A stretch of DNA of 64,000 nucleotides from Methyloligella halotolerans (lineage in GTDB: Bacteria; Pseudomonadota; Alphaproteobacteria; Rhizobiales; Methyloligellaceae), in NCBI RefSeq assembly GCF_001708935.1, contig NZ_MASI01000005.1:124001-188000 (forward strand). The letters are read 5' to 3'. Numbering within the stretch: the first letter of the stretch is position 1; every line of letters begins with the position of its first letter. Position numbers and translations under genes: made by a program. The notes below the pieces were generated by a model. That model saw nothing but the letters and a program-made list of their open reading frames with translations. It did no database searches and had not been told where the DNA came from. Of this stretch, positions 7,965-16,657 are shown piece by piece.

Positions 7965-8637
7965 GGTCGCCGTCTGCGCCGCAGCGCTGCTGCTGGCCGG
8001 GGTCGTCAACCTTGCGTCCCCTGCCCGCGCTGACCGTCACCACGAACGGGGCACGCCGGGCGAGTTCGACTACTACGCCTTGGTCCTAAGCTGGGCGCCC
8101 ACCTTCTGCGACCACGAGGGCCGCCGCCGCGGCGACGAACAATGCGACGGGAACCTGTCCAACGGCTTCATCCTGCACGGGCTTTGGCCACAATACAGCC
8201 GGGGCTGGCCATCCGATTGCTATGAAGGCGAACGGCCGTGGATCCCGCGCGACGTTCTGGACGATATGGAAGGCGTCATGCCGAGCCAGGGCCTTGCGAT
8301 CCACGAGTACCGCGTGCACGGAACCTGCTCGGGCCTTGATCCGAAAGCCTTCTTCGGCGCCGCCAAGTCGCTCTACGAAAAGGTGGAGATCCCGACGGCC
8401 TTGGACGACCCGCAAGGGGATATCCTGTCCTCGCCGCGCAAGATCGAAGCCGCCTTCCTGGCGGCCAATCGTTGGCTCACCGCGCCGATGATCTCCGTGG
8501 TTTGCCGGTCCGGCGATTTCTATGAGGTCCAGATCTGCTTCGCCAAGGACCTCACGCCGCGCGCTTGCGGCGCCAACCAGGATCAGCAGCGGCTCTGCCC
8601 GCTCTCCCGCATCGACGTGCCGGCCGATCCGGGATAG
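7954..8637 (+). CDS. Secreted ribonuclease T2
   Basis: A 227-residue exported endoribonuclease of the RNase T2/RNase I family, which cuts single-stranded RNA through a 2',3'-cyclic phosphate. The signal peptide is about residues 1-26 (ending ARA-D). Both catalytic blocks are intact: CAS-1 FILHGLWPQ (His about 75) and CAS-2 HEYRVHGTCSG (His 117, Glu 118, His 122). Seven or more cysteines fit periplasmic disulfides. The start overlaps the preceding peptidase gene. Its role would be scavenging of periplasmic or external RNA. Confidence 0.93.
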   Translation: MMRRVAVCAAALLLAGVVNLASPARADRHHERGTPGEFDYYALVLSWAPTFCDHEGRRRGDEQCDGNLSNGFILHGLWPQYSRGWPSDCYEGERPWIPRDVLDDMEGVMPSQGLAIHEYRVHGTCSGLDPKAFFGAAKSLYEKVEIPTALDDPQGDILSSPRKIEAAFLAANRWLTAPMISVVCRSGDFYEVQICFAKDLTPRACGANQDQQRLCPLSRIDVPADPG

Positions 8638-8671
8638 CCGCTCGAATGCGGCTTCCCGGCCGGCCTTCACT

Positions 8672-9361
8672 CTAGAAGTGATACGAGATCGAGCCGCGAT
8701 AGGTGTTCGTGCTGTTGTCGAACTTCACGTTGCTGCCCCGATAGGACACCGTCTCGGATCCGAAATCGGTGTACTGGTAGTCGAAGCGGAAGCTCCAATC
8801 CTGGGTCAACGCCACCTCTGCGCCGCCGCCGACATTCCAGCCGAAATCGGCGCCGCTATCGGACTTGGTGATCGGCCCCTTGATCTTCACTTCCGAATCC
8901 GCCACCGAGATGCCGGCCGTACCGAAGATCAGCAGCTGCGGGATCACCGTCACGCCGGCCTTCAGCTTGAAGTCGCCGGTCGAACCGATGCTCGAACGCG
9001 CGGTATACGGCCCGCCGCCGATATTCTTGCTGGCCGACACGTCGCCAAGCAGAAGATCCGCTTCTGCACCATAGACGATCTGGCCATTCTGGACGTTGTA
9101 GCCGCCCGCGATACCGCCCGTGAAATCGCTTCCCGAGAAGTCGTCAGTGGCGGTCGTTGACGTGTCGAGGCTGCGGCCGCCCACTGTGGCGCCCATCCAC
9201 CAGCCTTGGAACATCGCACCGCCATAGCTCGGCCCCGGATCGTACGCCGACCCGCCGTAAGGATCGCCATACGCCTGGGCATTCGCCTGCGTGGCAGCGG
9301 CGGACGCGAAGACTGCAAATACGGCCGCCGCGCAGGCGGCCCTGTTCCATCTCGTACCCAT
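8672..9361 (-). CDS. Outer-membrane beta-barrel protein (Omp25/31-like)
   Basis: A 229-residue protein. The signal peptide ends near ANAQ-A. A low-complexity Tyr/Gly/Pro segment (AYGDPYGGSAYDPGPSYGG) precedes a small barrel with alternating hydrophobic and aromatic strands (FQGWWMGATVGGRSL, GGIAGGYNVQNGQIVYGAEAD, WSFRFDYQYTDFG) and a C-terminal GSISYHF ending in Phe, the BAM targeting signal. Such barrels in rhizobia are abundant porin-like or adhesin proteins. GGGAG lies 10 bases before ATG 9361. Transcribed alone. Confidence 0.85.
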   Translation of the reverse strand: MGTRWNRAACAAAVFAVFASAAATQANAQAYGDPYGGSAYDPGPSYGGAMFQGWWMGATVGGRSLDTSTTATDDFSGSDFTGGIAGGYNVQNGQIVYGAEADLLLGDVSASKNIGGGPYTARSSIGSTGDFKLKAGVTVIPQLLIFGTAGISVADSEVKIKGPITKSDSGADFGWNVGGGAEVALTQDWSFRFDYQYTDFGSETVSYRGSNVKFDNSTNTYRGSISYHF

Positions 9362-9551
9362 ACTAAAAACTCCCTCAGACACGGCGCCTCGGCGCTTTCG
9401 CGAGCGCTCGGCAGGCCCCCATTTCCATCCGATACGCGCGAGCGTAATGGTCATCCCTTACGAAAGGTTAAGGGCGGCGGGGGTCATCTTTTCTTAGCGT
9501 TAAGAACGGGTTAGCAGTGCGTTCAGAGTGATACGGGCGGCGTTGCAGCCC

Positions 9552-10256
9552 CTATCGGACGGCGGCGTATCCTTGGGCCCGGAAGAGCGCGACACAGCCC
9601 TTCTGCCAGACCCGCACCTCACCGAAGCGCCGATGAAGCCCCTCGGCCAGGGAGGCGAAATCATCCTGACGGTTATGGAACACGCCCTTCTTGTTATAGG
9701 CGGAGAGCAGGACCCGGGCGGGCAGGTTCGGCTCGATCGATTCGCCCAGGATCGTGGCGCCGAACAGCACCGTATCCGCGTCCATCGCCGGGGCGAGATT
9801 GTCGACGACGGCGAGCTTCTCCCCCATCGTTCCCGGGAGGCAATGCAGCACGTACGTCAATCCGACGCTGCCATACGGTCCCGTCACCGGCACGGGCTCG
9901 AACAGGCTGGCCTGCAGGATCTCGGGACTGTAGCGCCCCAGCCGCCGCCGCGCCTCGGCGAGGCAGCTGTCGTTGATATCGAGCAAGGTGAGGCGATCGA
10001 ATGCCGGCCGTCGCGCCCTCTCCAGGAAGAAGCCGGTCCCAACCCCTGCCTCCAGATGATCGGAGGAGAGATTCGCCCGATAGTGGTCGTCCAGCGCCCG
10101 CGTCGGACAGCGCCAGGCAAAGCGATTCGAAAGCCCGTGCACGATGAAATCGTAGAGCTTCAGATTTCGTGGCGTGTAGATCGCATGCGCCGCCTCGATC
10201 TCCTGCTCGCTGGGCCGGGAGGAATCAGGCTGCTGAGTCTGAGGTTGCTCGGTCAT
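9552..10256 (-). CDS. Class I SAM-dependent methyltransferase
   Basis: A 234-residue soluble enzyme with the SAM-binding motif I as HLEAGVGTGFFL (about residue 70), the acidic strand end LLDIND and motif IV-like GLTYVLHCLPG. The substrate is unknown; the N-terminal block IYTPRNLKLYDFIVHGLSNRFAW is longer than 20 residues in its conserved form and defines a stand-alone methyltransferase group also seen in actinobacteria. ATG 10256 begins MTEQPQTQ; the open frame further upstream looks non-coding. It is not obviously in an operon. Confidence 0.85.
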   Translation of the reverse strand: MTEQPQTQQPDSSRPSEQEIEAAHAIYTPRNLKLYDFIVHGLSNRFAWRCPTRALDDHYRANLSSDHLEAGVGTGFFLERARRPAFDRLTLLDINDSCLAEARRRLGRYSPEILQASLFEPVPVTGPYGSVGLTYVLHCLPGTMGEKLAVVDNLAPAMDADTVLFGATILGESIEPNLPARVLLSAYNKKGVFHNRQDDFASLAEGLHRRFGEVRVWQKGCVALFRAQGYAAVR

Positions 10257-10430
10257 CGCCCTTCTATGCCGGGATTTCCGGCTTCGGCAAACTGAAGACG
10301 TCACATCGACGAGCGGGCGTGCTCGCAGAGATCCGGATCGCCACGCTCCCACGATCTGCCCGCCGCTCTTGCCGAGACCCACGGTAGCTCGACCCGCTCG
10401 AGCTTTTCACACGAGAGCGGCTTCCCAATA

Positions 10431-10458
10431 GAAAAGGGGCGCCCCGCGGGGCGCCCCT
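10431..10458 (-). terminator. Rho-independent terminator of the Gcw_chp gene
   Basis: On the minus strand an 11-bp perfect stem (AGGGGCGCCCC, GC, GGGGCGCCCCT) is followed by a short T-run, 30 bases after the stop of the gene at 10488. Confidence 0.85.
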
Positions 10459-10487
10459 CAAACTTGGATAGTTCGTTTTCGGCTGTC

Positions 10488-11267
10488 TTAGAAGGAGGCC
10501 GAAAGCGTGCCGACGATCCGCTCGTCGCAGTAATCCGCTCCGGAACCGCCCATCAGGCTCTGGCAACCAGAGGCGCTGTAATCGGTATCCCAGTAGCGCA
10601 GATCGAGGGTGAACATGTCTTCTTTGTAGAAGCCAAGGCTCAGGCCCACGTTCCAGTAGGTGTAGTCGCCGGGGCCGTCGTTGTCGACGAAGCCGATGAC
10701 ACCGCCAAGCGTCGGGGTGAAGATGGAGACCTTGTCGAAGGTGTAGGCGGCCGACAGCTCGGGCACCCAGTAGTCACCATTCTCGATCTCGATGTAGTTC
10801 GACCAACCAAGAGCCAGCTTGTCGTCCATGAACGTCTTGCTCATGCCGACCACGCCTTCCCAGATGGTATCGGTCTCACCGCCGGGATAGGTATAGGCCA
10901 GAACGCCGAAGTCGAAGTCGACGCCCATGAAGGTCGGCGCGACACCGCCGTAATAGTCGATCTCGATGTTGTCATCGCCGCCGAAGTCGACGTTCGAGGC
11001 CCACACACCTGCATAGAAGATGTTGTAGCTGGCATCGAAGCCGCCGGAGATGGCCGGATTTTCCTGGGTCTGCGTGAGGCCACGGGACACATAGTCAGTG
11101 GTCAGAGCAGTATTTGCGGAAAGTTCCAGCTCGTGGCTGGGCGAAGCGGCCTCGACGACCGGCATAGGCTCGTAGATGCCACCTGCGGAAGCGGAAGTGG
11201 CGAAGGCCACTGCGCCTGCGGCGGCGAGGCCCGAAGTGATAATCCCTGCATAGCTGCGCCGAGCCAT
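10488..11267 (-). CDS. TIGR02001/Gcw_chp family outer-membrane protein
   Basis: A 259-residue exported protein. The signal peptide ends near ATSASA-G. The mature part shows typical Gcw_chp features: LSANTALTTDYVSRGLTQTQENPAISGGF near the start (only parts quoted: TTDYVSRGLTQT), repeated two-residue-periodic aromatic strands (WASNVDFGG, IEIDYYGGVAP, FDFGVLAYTYPGG, WSNYIEIENGDYW) and a C-terminal LSASF. It is probably a beta-barrel pore of unknown substrate. ATG 11267 has CAGGAGA 7 bases upstream; the in-frame ATG at 11285 lacks this. Own promoter and terminator. Confidence 0.88.
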   Translation of the reverse strand: MARRSYAGIITSGLAAAGAVAFATSASAGGIYEPMPVVEAASPSHELELSANTALTTDYVSRGLTQTQENPAISGGFDASYNIFYAGVWASNVDFGGDDNIEIDYYGGVAPTFMGVDFDFGVLAYTYPGGETDTIWEGVVGMSKTFMDDKLALGWSNYIEIENGDYWVPELSAAYTFDKVSIFTPTLGGVIGFVDNDGPGDYTYWNVGLSLGFYKEDMFTLDLRYWDTDYSASGCQSLMGGSGADYCDERIVGTLSASF

Positions 11268-11725
11268 ATCAGTTCTCCTGTTCATTAAGTCCCTGCATTA
11301 CCCTTTTGACGGAGAGAGAGCCGGCGAACAGCCCCGCACTCCATGTGTCCCGGTTACAATACTGAACGGCCCTAACCCGGCAACGGAAAAGCATTGGTTT
11401 TGCGAAAGAAACGGGGGAGTGTGACTATCTTGCAATGATTATCCTGCAGATGAACACGGTTTAGGCTTTTGGTTACGCGGCATCCCGCGGCGGCACCGGA
11501 TTAACTGCTCATTAAGCAAGCAAATGCCCACACAAGGGGCGAAACGCGAAACCTTTCGACTCTGCAATCGCTTCACCCGGCGCATTCAACTCTTCCGGAA
11601 GGGCGCCATCAGGCCGCCTTGCCGGACTTCGAACCGCTTCCTAGAGTCGATTCCAGGCGGTTTCGCCGCCCGATTCTCAGCGAATCGATCCGTGCACCAC
11701 GCTATTCGCCGAAGGCCACGCTCGA
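11268..11725. other. Intergenic region between divergent genes
   Basis: About 460 bases with no convincing gene. The part 11370-11530 is the least GC-rich and probably holds the divergent promoters of the outer-membrane gene (minus) and the SDR gene (plus). No strong inverted repeat or RNA motif seen. Confidence 0.4.
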
Positions 11726-12463
11726 ATGACCCCTCAGTCCACTCCTGGAATCGTGCTCGTTACGGGTGCCGGGCGCCGGCTTGGCCAGGTGATCGCCCGC
11801 GATTTCGCGTCCCGCGGCTGGCGAATCGCTGCCCATCACCACAAATCGGGCGGCGGCGCAGCCGAGCTGGTGGCTGATATCCGCGACGCGGGTGGCGAGG
11901 CCGAGGCGATCCAGGCCGATCTGTCCGAAGAGACCGCCCCAACCCGCCTCTTCGAAGCCTGCGCAGACGCCCTCGGCCCGGCCACCTGCCTCGTCAACAA
12001 TGCCGCCCAATATGAGTGGGACACTCTGGAGACCATGACGCCGGCGAGCTGGGAGGAGCACATGAGCATCAACCTCCGCGCTCCCGTCTTCCTGTCTCAG
12101 GCCTTCGCGGCCCAGCTCCCCGCCGGGACTGCCGGCAACATCGTCAATATCCTCGACCAGAAGGTCTGGCGGCCGAATCCCGCCTTCTTCTCCTATTCGG
12201 TCGCGAAATCCGCGCTATGGAGCGCCACCCAGCTCATGGCCCAGGCCCTGGCCCCCCATATCCGCGTGAATGCGGTCGGCCCGGGGCCCGTCTTCCAGAG
12301 CCGTCATCAAACCGAGGACGAGTTCGCCGCCGAATGCGGCAACACCCTCCTCGGCCAAGGCATCCTGCCCGAACAGATCTGCGCCGCGATCCGGCTGCTG
12401 GTGGAGACGCCGAGCCTCACAGGCCAGATGATCGCCGTGGATAGCGGCCAGCATCTCACGTGA
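11726..12463 (+). CDS. Short-chain dehydrogenase, pteridine-reductase/FolM-like
   Basis: A 245-residue Rossmann-fold NAD(P)H reductase. The nucleotide motif reads VTGAGRRLG (residues 12-20), matching the TG-x3-R-x-G form of pteridine reductases (PTR1, FolM) rather than the common TG-x3-G-x-G. NNAA (91-94), and the catalytic Tyr157/Lys161 in YSVAK are present; it ends with an AVDSGQHL-type segment. FolM reduces dihydromonapterin or dihydrofolate. It is followed 128 bases later by uvrC, then pgsA and moaDE on the same strand. The SDR class is certain, the substrate is inferred from one motif. Confidence 0.85.
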   Translation: MTPQSTPGIVLVTGAGRRLGQVIARDFASRGWRIAAHHHKSGGGAAELVADIRDAGGEAEAIQADLSEETAPTRLFEACADALGPATCLVNNAAQYEWDTLETMTPASWEEHMSINLRAPVFLSQAFAAQLPAGTAGNIVNILDQKVWRPNPAFFSYSVAKSALWSATQLMAQALAPHIRVNAVGPGPVFQSRHQTEDEFAAECGNTLLGQGILPEQICAAIRLLVETPSLTGQMIAVDSGQHLT

Positions 12464-12591
12464 CGAAACGGCGACGGCACCCCATATCTCCATGACACCG
12501 GCTTCTGAAGCGCCTGGCAGAACCGCCTCCTCTTTCTAAGAGGGTGGCGGTCGGCTATTCCCATCCGGCGAAACCGCCCTAAGTCAGAACC

Positions 12592-14511
12592 ATGTCCGCT
12601 GAAACACCCGAAAGCGAAGACTCCTCGCTCGTCGCGCGTGCCGTGAACGCCGTCCGCGGTCCCGAAACCGGGGCCGAGGTCATCGCGCGCTATGCGAAGA
12701 ATGCGCCCTCCGGGCCCGGCGTCTACCGCATGTTCGACGTCAAAGGCGACGTTCTCTATGTGGGCAAGGCGCGCCATCTGAAGAAACGCGTTCAGAGCTA
12801 CACCCGCGGCACGGGTCACAATCACCGCATCATGCGGATGATCGCCGGCACCGCCTCCATGGAATTCGTGACCACCGGAACGGAGACCGAGGCGCTCCTT
12901 CTCGAAGCGAATCTGATCAAGCGGCTGAAGCCCCGCTACAACGTGGTGATGCGGGACGACAAGTCGTTCCCCTTCATCCTGATCGCTCGGGATCATCCGA
13001 TCCCCCAGATCCTCAAGCATCGCGGTGCCCGCAACCGCAAAGGCGATTATTTCGGGCCGTTCGCCTCCGCAGGCGCGGTCAGCCGCACCATCAACACGCT
13101 TCAGCGGGCTTTTCTGCTTCGTTCCTGCTCCGATTCCTATTTCGAGAATCGCGACCGGCCATGTCTGCTGTTTCAGATCAAGCGGTGCAGCGCCCCCTGC
13201 ACGGGTGAGATCTCCGAGGAGGCCTATGGCGACTTGGTCGACGAAGCGCTCAGCTTCCTCACCGGAGAAAGCGACGAGGTGAAGCAGCGGCTGCATAAGC
13301 TGATGAACACGGCGAGCGAAGCCCAGGAATATGAGCGCGCGGCCAGCTTGCGGGACCGTCTCACCGCCCTCTCCCACATCCAGTCCCGCCAAGGCATCAA
13401 CCCCTATACGGTGAATGAGGCGGACGTCTTCGCCGCTCATCAGGAGGCGGGGCAAACCTGTATTCAGATCTTCTTCTTCCGCAACGGCAATAACTGGGGC
13501 AACCGCGCCTATTACCCGCGCGCCGACAAGACGACCTCAGTCGAAGAGGTGCTGGAGAGCTTCGTCGCCCAGTTCTACGACGACAAGCCGCCGCCCCGGT
13601 CGCTCCTGCTGTCCCACGAGTTGCCGGGCCGGAAGCTGCTGGCGGAAGCCCTGTCTCTGAAGGCCGGCCGTAAGGTCACCGTGACCACGCCCCAACGGGG
13701 TGAGAAGCGCGACCTCGTCGTCCACGCCTTGTCCAACGCAAGAGAGGCCCTCGCCCGCCGCCTCGCCGATGTGTCCTCCCAAGCCGCGATCTTCGGCAAG
13801 CTGGCGGAGCTCCTTGGTCTCGACGACGCTCCGGAACGCATAGAGATTTACGACAACAGCCACATCTCCGGCACCAATGCCGTCGGCGCCATGGTCGTGG
13901 CCGGTCAAGAGGGCTTCATCAAAAGCCAATATCGTAAGTTCAATATGCGCTCCGAAGACCTCACTCCCGGCGACGACTACGCCATGATGCGCGAAATGCT
14001 TCAGCGGCGCTTTGCCCGCCTCCTGAAGGACAAGGACGACGTGAGCGGATGGTCGGCGCCCGATTTGGTCCTGATCGACGGCGGGCCCGGCCAGCTCGCC
14101 ATCGCCCATCAGGTTCTGGAGGAACTGGGGCTGGATCAGGATATTTCCCTCGCCGCGGTGTCGAAGGGACCCGACCGCAATGCCGGACGCGAACGCATCT
14201 ACCGTAAAGGACACGATCCGGTTCTTCTCGAACCGCGCGATCCCGTCCTATATTGCATTCAGACATTGCGGGACGAGGCGCATCGCTTCGCCATCGGCGC
14301 TCATCGCACCCGGCGCAAGAAATCCATCAGCGCCTCGCCCCTCGATGACGTTCCAGGCATTGGTCCGTCGCGCAAGCGGGCCCTCCTGCAGCATTTCGGC
14401 TCCGCCAAGGCGGTCAGCCGCGCCGGGCTCGCCGATCTTTCAAGCGTCGGCGGCATCAGCGACCAGATGGCCCAGACGATTTACGACCACTTCCACGAAA
14501 GAAGCGGTTGA
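12592..14511 (+). CDS. uvrC: UvrABC excinuclease subunit C
   Basis: A 639-residue repair endonuclease that makes both incisions around a lesion bound by UvrB. Domains in order: GIY-YIG nuclease (about 40-125; [22 protein letters not shown]), Cys-rich segment ([13 protein letters not shown]), UVR motif ([15 protein letters not shown], about 243-257) that contacts UvrB, RNase H-like C-terminal nuclease ([23 protein letters not shown]) and a terminal helix-hairpin-helix pair ([15 protein letters not shown]). ATG 12592 is the natural start. Full length. Confidence 0.98.
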   Translation: MSAETPESEDSSLVARAVNAVRGPETGAEVIARYAKNAPSGPGVYRMFDVKGDVLYVGKARHLKKRVQSYTRGTGHNHRIMRMIAGTASMEFVTTGTETEALLLEANLIKRLKPRYNVVMRDDKSFPFILIARDHPIPQILKHRGARNRKGDYFGPFASAGAVSRTINTLQRAFLLRSCSDSYFENRDRPCLLFQIKRCSAPCTGEISEEAYGDLVDEALSFLTGESDEVKQRLHKLMNTASEAQEYERAASLRDRLTALSHIQSRQGINPYTVNEADVFAAHQEAGQTCIQIFFFRNGNNWGNRAYYPRADKTTSVEEVLESFVAQFYDDKPPPRSLLLSHELPGRKLLAEALSLKAGRKVTVTTPQRGEKRDLVVHALSNAREALARRLADVSSQAAIFGKLAELLGLDDAPERIEIYDNSHISGTNAVGAMVVAGQEGFIKSQYRKFNMRSEDLTPGDDYAMMREMLQRRFARLLKDKDDVSGWSAPDLVLIDGGPGQLAIAHQVLEELGLDQDISLAAVSKGPDRNAGRERIYRKGHDPVLLEPRDPVLYCIQTLRDEAHRFAIGAHRTRRKKSISASPLDDVPGIGPSRKRALLQHFGSAKAVSRAGLADLSSVGGISDQMAQTIYDHFHERSG

Positions 14512-14618
14512 ATTGCGAAGCGGAACAGATTGAGTTTGGCAGGCGTCGAGCCGTCTCGTGCGAAAGACACCGGGAGTTGAGATTGGAACAGGCGGCACAA
14601 AGTCACGAAGAGACCGGA

Positions 14619-15224
14619 ATGTCTGACGAGCCCTACACGGTACCGGCTGAGAGCCGCATCGCGAGTCTGCCCAATATGCTCACCTATGGGCGCATTGTGG
14701 CGGTGTTTGCCCTGGTGGCCTGCTTCTTCCTGCCGGGAGATCTCGGCAACTGGCTGGCCATGAGCATTTTCATCGCCGCTGGCGTCACCGACTTCCTGGA
14801 CGGCTATTTCGCCCGCGCCTGGGGGCAGCAGAGCGCGCTCGGCCGGATGCTCGACCCCATCGCCGACAAGCTTCTCGTGGCCGCCAGCCTTCTGATGCTC
14901 GCCGCCGACCAGACCATCGCCGGCTGGTCCTTGTGGGCCGGCGTCATCATTCTGTCTCGCGAGATTCTCGTTTCCGGGCTGCGGGAGTTCCTGGGCTCCC
15001 TGGCGGTCAGCGTTCCCGTCTCGGCCCTTGCAAAGTGGAAGACCACCGTCCAGATGGTCGCCATAGGTTTCCTGCTGGCGGGCAGCGCCGGCGACAAGAT
15101 CTATCCCTATACGACGCTGACCGGTCTGACCTTGCTTTGGATCGCCGCAATCCTCACCCTCTACACGGGCTACGATTACCTGCGGGCCGGCCTGCGCCAC
15201 GCCATGTCCGGAGAGGCTGATTAG
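14619..15224 (+). CDS. pgsA: CDP-diacylglycerol-glycerol-3-phosphate 3-phosphatidyltransferase
   Basis: A 201-residue integral membrane enzyme that makes phosphatidylglycerol phosphate, the committed step to phosphatidylglycerol and cardiolipin. The CDP-alcohol phosphotransferase signature DG-x2-AR-x8-G-x3-D-x3-D is exact (DGYFARAWGQQSALGRMLDP and IADK). About five to six hydrophobic segments are visible. ATG 14619 begins MSDEPYTVPAES; the open frame extends upstream to 14508 but looks non-coding. It is 107 bases after uvrC and 2 bases before moaD, a gene order common in Hyphomicrobiales. Confidence 0.95.
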   Translation: MSDEPYTVPAESRIASLPNMLTYGRIVAVFALVACFFLPGDLGNWLAMSIFIAAGVTDFLDGYFARAWGQQSALGRMLDPIADKLLVAASLLMLAADQTIAGWSLWAGVIILSREILVSGLREFLGSLAVSVPVSALAKWKTTVQMVAIGFLLAGSAGDKIYPYTTLTGLTLLWIAAILTLYTGYDYLRAGLRHAMSGEAD

Positions 15225-15226
15225 TC

Positions 15227-15478
15227 ATGCGTTTGCTTTATTTTGCTTGGGTCCGGGAGAAAACCGGCATCTCCTCGGAAGAGATCGATCTTCCCGCCCA
15301 TATCGAGACCGTCGGCGACCTCCTGCGCTGGCAGAAGACCAGGGGCGAGGAATTCGCCGCCGCGTTCGAGAAGGATCGGGTGATCCGCGCCGCCATCGAC
15401 CAGACCCATGCCCGTCACGATGCGGCGATCGCCGGCGCTCGCGAGATTGCCTTCTTCCCTCCCGTAACCGGGGGCTGA
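15227..15478 (+). CDS. moaD: Molybdopterin synthase small subunit
   Basis: An 83-residue ubiquitin-fold sulfur carrier of molybdenum cofactor synthesis. The C-terminus ends FFPPVTGG, with the Gly-Gly that is adenylated and thiocarboxylated and inserts into MoaE. It starts 2 bases after the pgsA stop and ends 1 base before moaE, so translation is probably coupled. Length is as expected for the family. Confidence 0.96.
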   Translation: MRLLYFAWVREKTGISSEEIDLPAHIETVGDLLRWQKTRGEEFAAAFEKDRVIRAAIDQTHARHDAAIAGAREIAFFPPVTGG

Positions 15479-15479
15479 G

Positions 15480-15962
15480 ATGATCCGCATTCAGGAGGGC
15501 GATTTCGATCTCTCCGCCGAGATCGAGGCCCTGAAGGATAGCCGGACCGATATCGGCGCCATCGTCACATTCACCGGAACCGTGCGCGACCGCGGATCCG
15601 ACAAGGTCATCGAATCCATGACCCTGGAGCACTATCCCGGCATGACGGAGAAAGAGCTCGCCCGCATAGAGCAGGAAGCTCATGCGCGCTGGCCCTTGCA
15701 GGCGAGCCTCATCATCCATCGTGTCGGCAAGCTGCTGCCGGGAGACAATATCGTTCTCGTCGCCACCGCATCGGCCCATCGCCACGCCGCCTTCGAGGCC
15801 GCCGCGTTCCTGATGGATTACCTGAAGACCGATGCGCCGTTTTGGAAATTCGAGGAAGGCCCCGACGGCGCCGGCTGGGTCGATGCCCGCGAGACCGATG
15901 GCGCGGCGAAGGCGCGCTGGTCAGCTAAATCTTCCAGCAAAGAAGAGCCGGCCAGCACCTAG
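15480..15962 (+). CDS. moaE: Molybdopterin synthase catalytic subunit
   Basis: A 160-residue protein that with MoaD converts cyclic pyranopterin monophosphate to molybdopterin. Family blocks are present: GAIVTFTGTVRD, LEHYPGMTE, HRVGKLLPGDNIVLV, the active-site SAHRHAAFEA and the catalytic lysine segment LKTDAPFWKFE. The tail beyond about residue 145 is a variable Ser/Lys-rich extension. It directly follows moaD. Its last four bases overlap the 3' end of the convergent bluB gene. Confidence 0.97.
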   Translation: MIRIQEGDFDLSAEIEALKDSRTDIGAIVTFTGTVRDRGSDKVIESMTLEHYPGMTEKELARIEQEAHARWPLQASLIIHRVGKLLPGDNIVLVATASAHRHAAFEAAAFLMDYLKTDAPFWKFEEGPDGAGWVDARETDGAAKARWSAKSSSKEEPAST

Positions 15963-16627
15963 CGGCGGAAGATGACGTTCTCCGTATCCCGCCGGCTTTC
16001 CCAGCCTTGTCTCTGCAGAAGTGGCGTCTCTTCGGCATTTTGCGGATAACCGAGGCAGAGATACCCGACCAGATGCCAGTCCTCCGGGACCTCCAGTATC
16101 GCATGCACGGTGTCGGGATCGAGAATCGAGACCCAGCCGATCCCGAAACCTTCCGCCCGCGCCGCAAGCCAGAGCGTATAGATCGCGATCGCCACGGAAT
16201 ATTCGATGGTCTCCGGCATCGTCAGCCGGCCGAGCCCGTGGCCTTGGTCCGTTCCCCGGTCGGCGAACACGGCAATTTGACATGGTGCATCGTGGAGGCC
16301 TGCCAGCTTCAGCCGCGCATACTGATCCGCCCGGCTCGGGTCCTGGGCGGCGAGGGCTTCGGCATTGCACGCTTCGAAGCAGGACCGCACGGCGGCCCGG
16401 CGTTCGGGATCGTCGACGAGCACGAACCGCCAAGGCTCGCTGAGTCCCACCGAGGGCGCAAGACTTGCGATGCCGATGAGCCGTTCGACCGCCTCGTCGG
16501 GAAGCTTATCGCGCTTGAAATGGCGGACGTCCCGCCGCCAGGTCAGAAGATCGAGGAGCTGCTCACGGAAAGCCGGGCCAAACTCAGGCGGCTGCGACGC
16601 TTCCCTGTCCGTCGGCTCGATGGCCAT
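15959..16627 (-). CDS. bluB: 5,6-dimethylbenzimidazole synthase
   Basis: A 222-residue flavin destructase that cleaves FMNH2 to form the lower base of vitamin B12. It has the nitroreductase fold but with BluB-specific blocks: RRDVRHFKRDKLPDE, SLAPSVGLSEPWRFV (the lid region), LGRLTMPETIEYS and GFGIGWVSILDP. A separate flavin reductase would supply FMNH2. The gene sits 30 bases downstream of ilvE on the same strand and overlaps moaE tail to tail. No other cobalamin gene is in the window. Confidence 0.93.
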   Translation of the reverse strand: MAIEPTDREASQPPEFGPAFREQLLDLLTWRRDVRHFKRDKLPDEAVERLIGIASLAPSVGLSEPWRFVLVDDPERRAAVRSCFEACNAEALAAQDPSRADQYARLKLAGLHDAPCQIAVFADRGTDQGHGLGRLTMPETIEYSVAIAIYTLWLAARAEGFGIGWVSILDPDTVHAILEVPEDWHLVGYLCLGYPQNAEETPLLQRQGWESRRDTENVIFRR

Positions 16628-16657
16628 GCGCTTCTCGATCGATGAGGCTTCGGCCCC

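Noticed and set aside
12307-13455. A 382-residue minus-strand frame over uvrC
   Set aside because: It overlaps two genuine plus-strand genes and has no recognisable motif.
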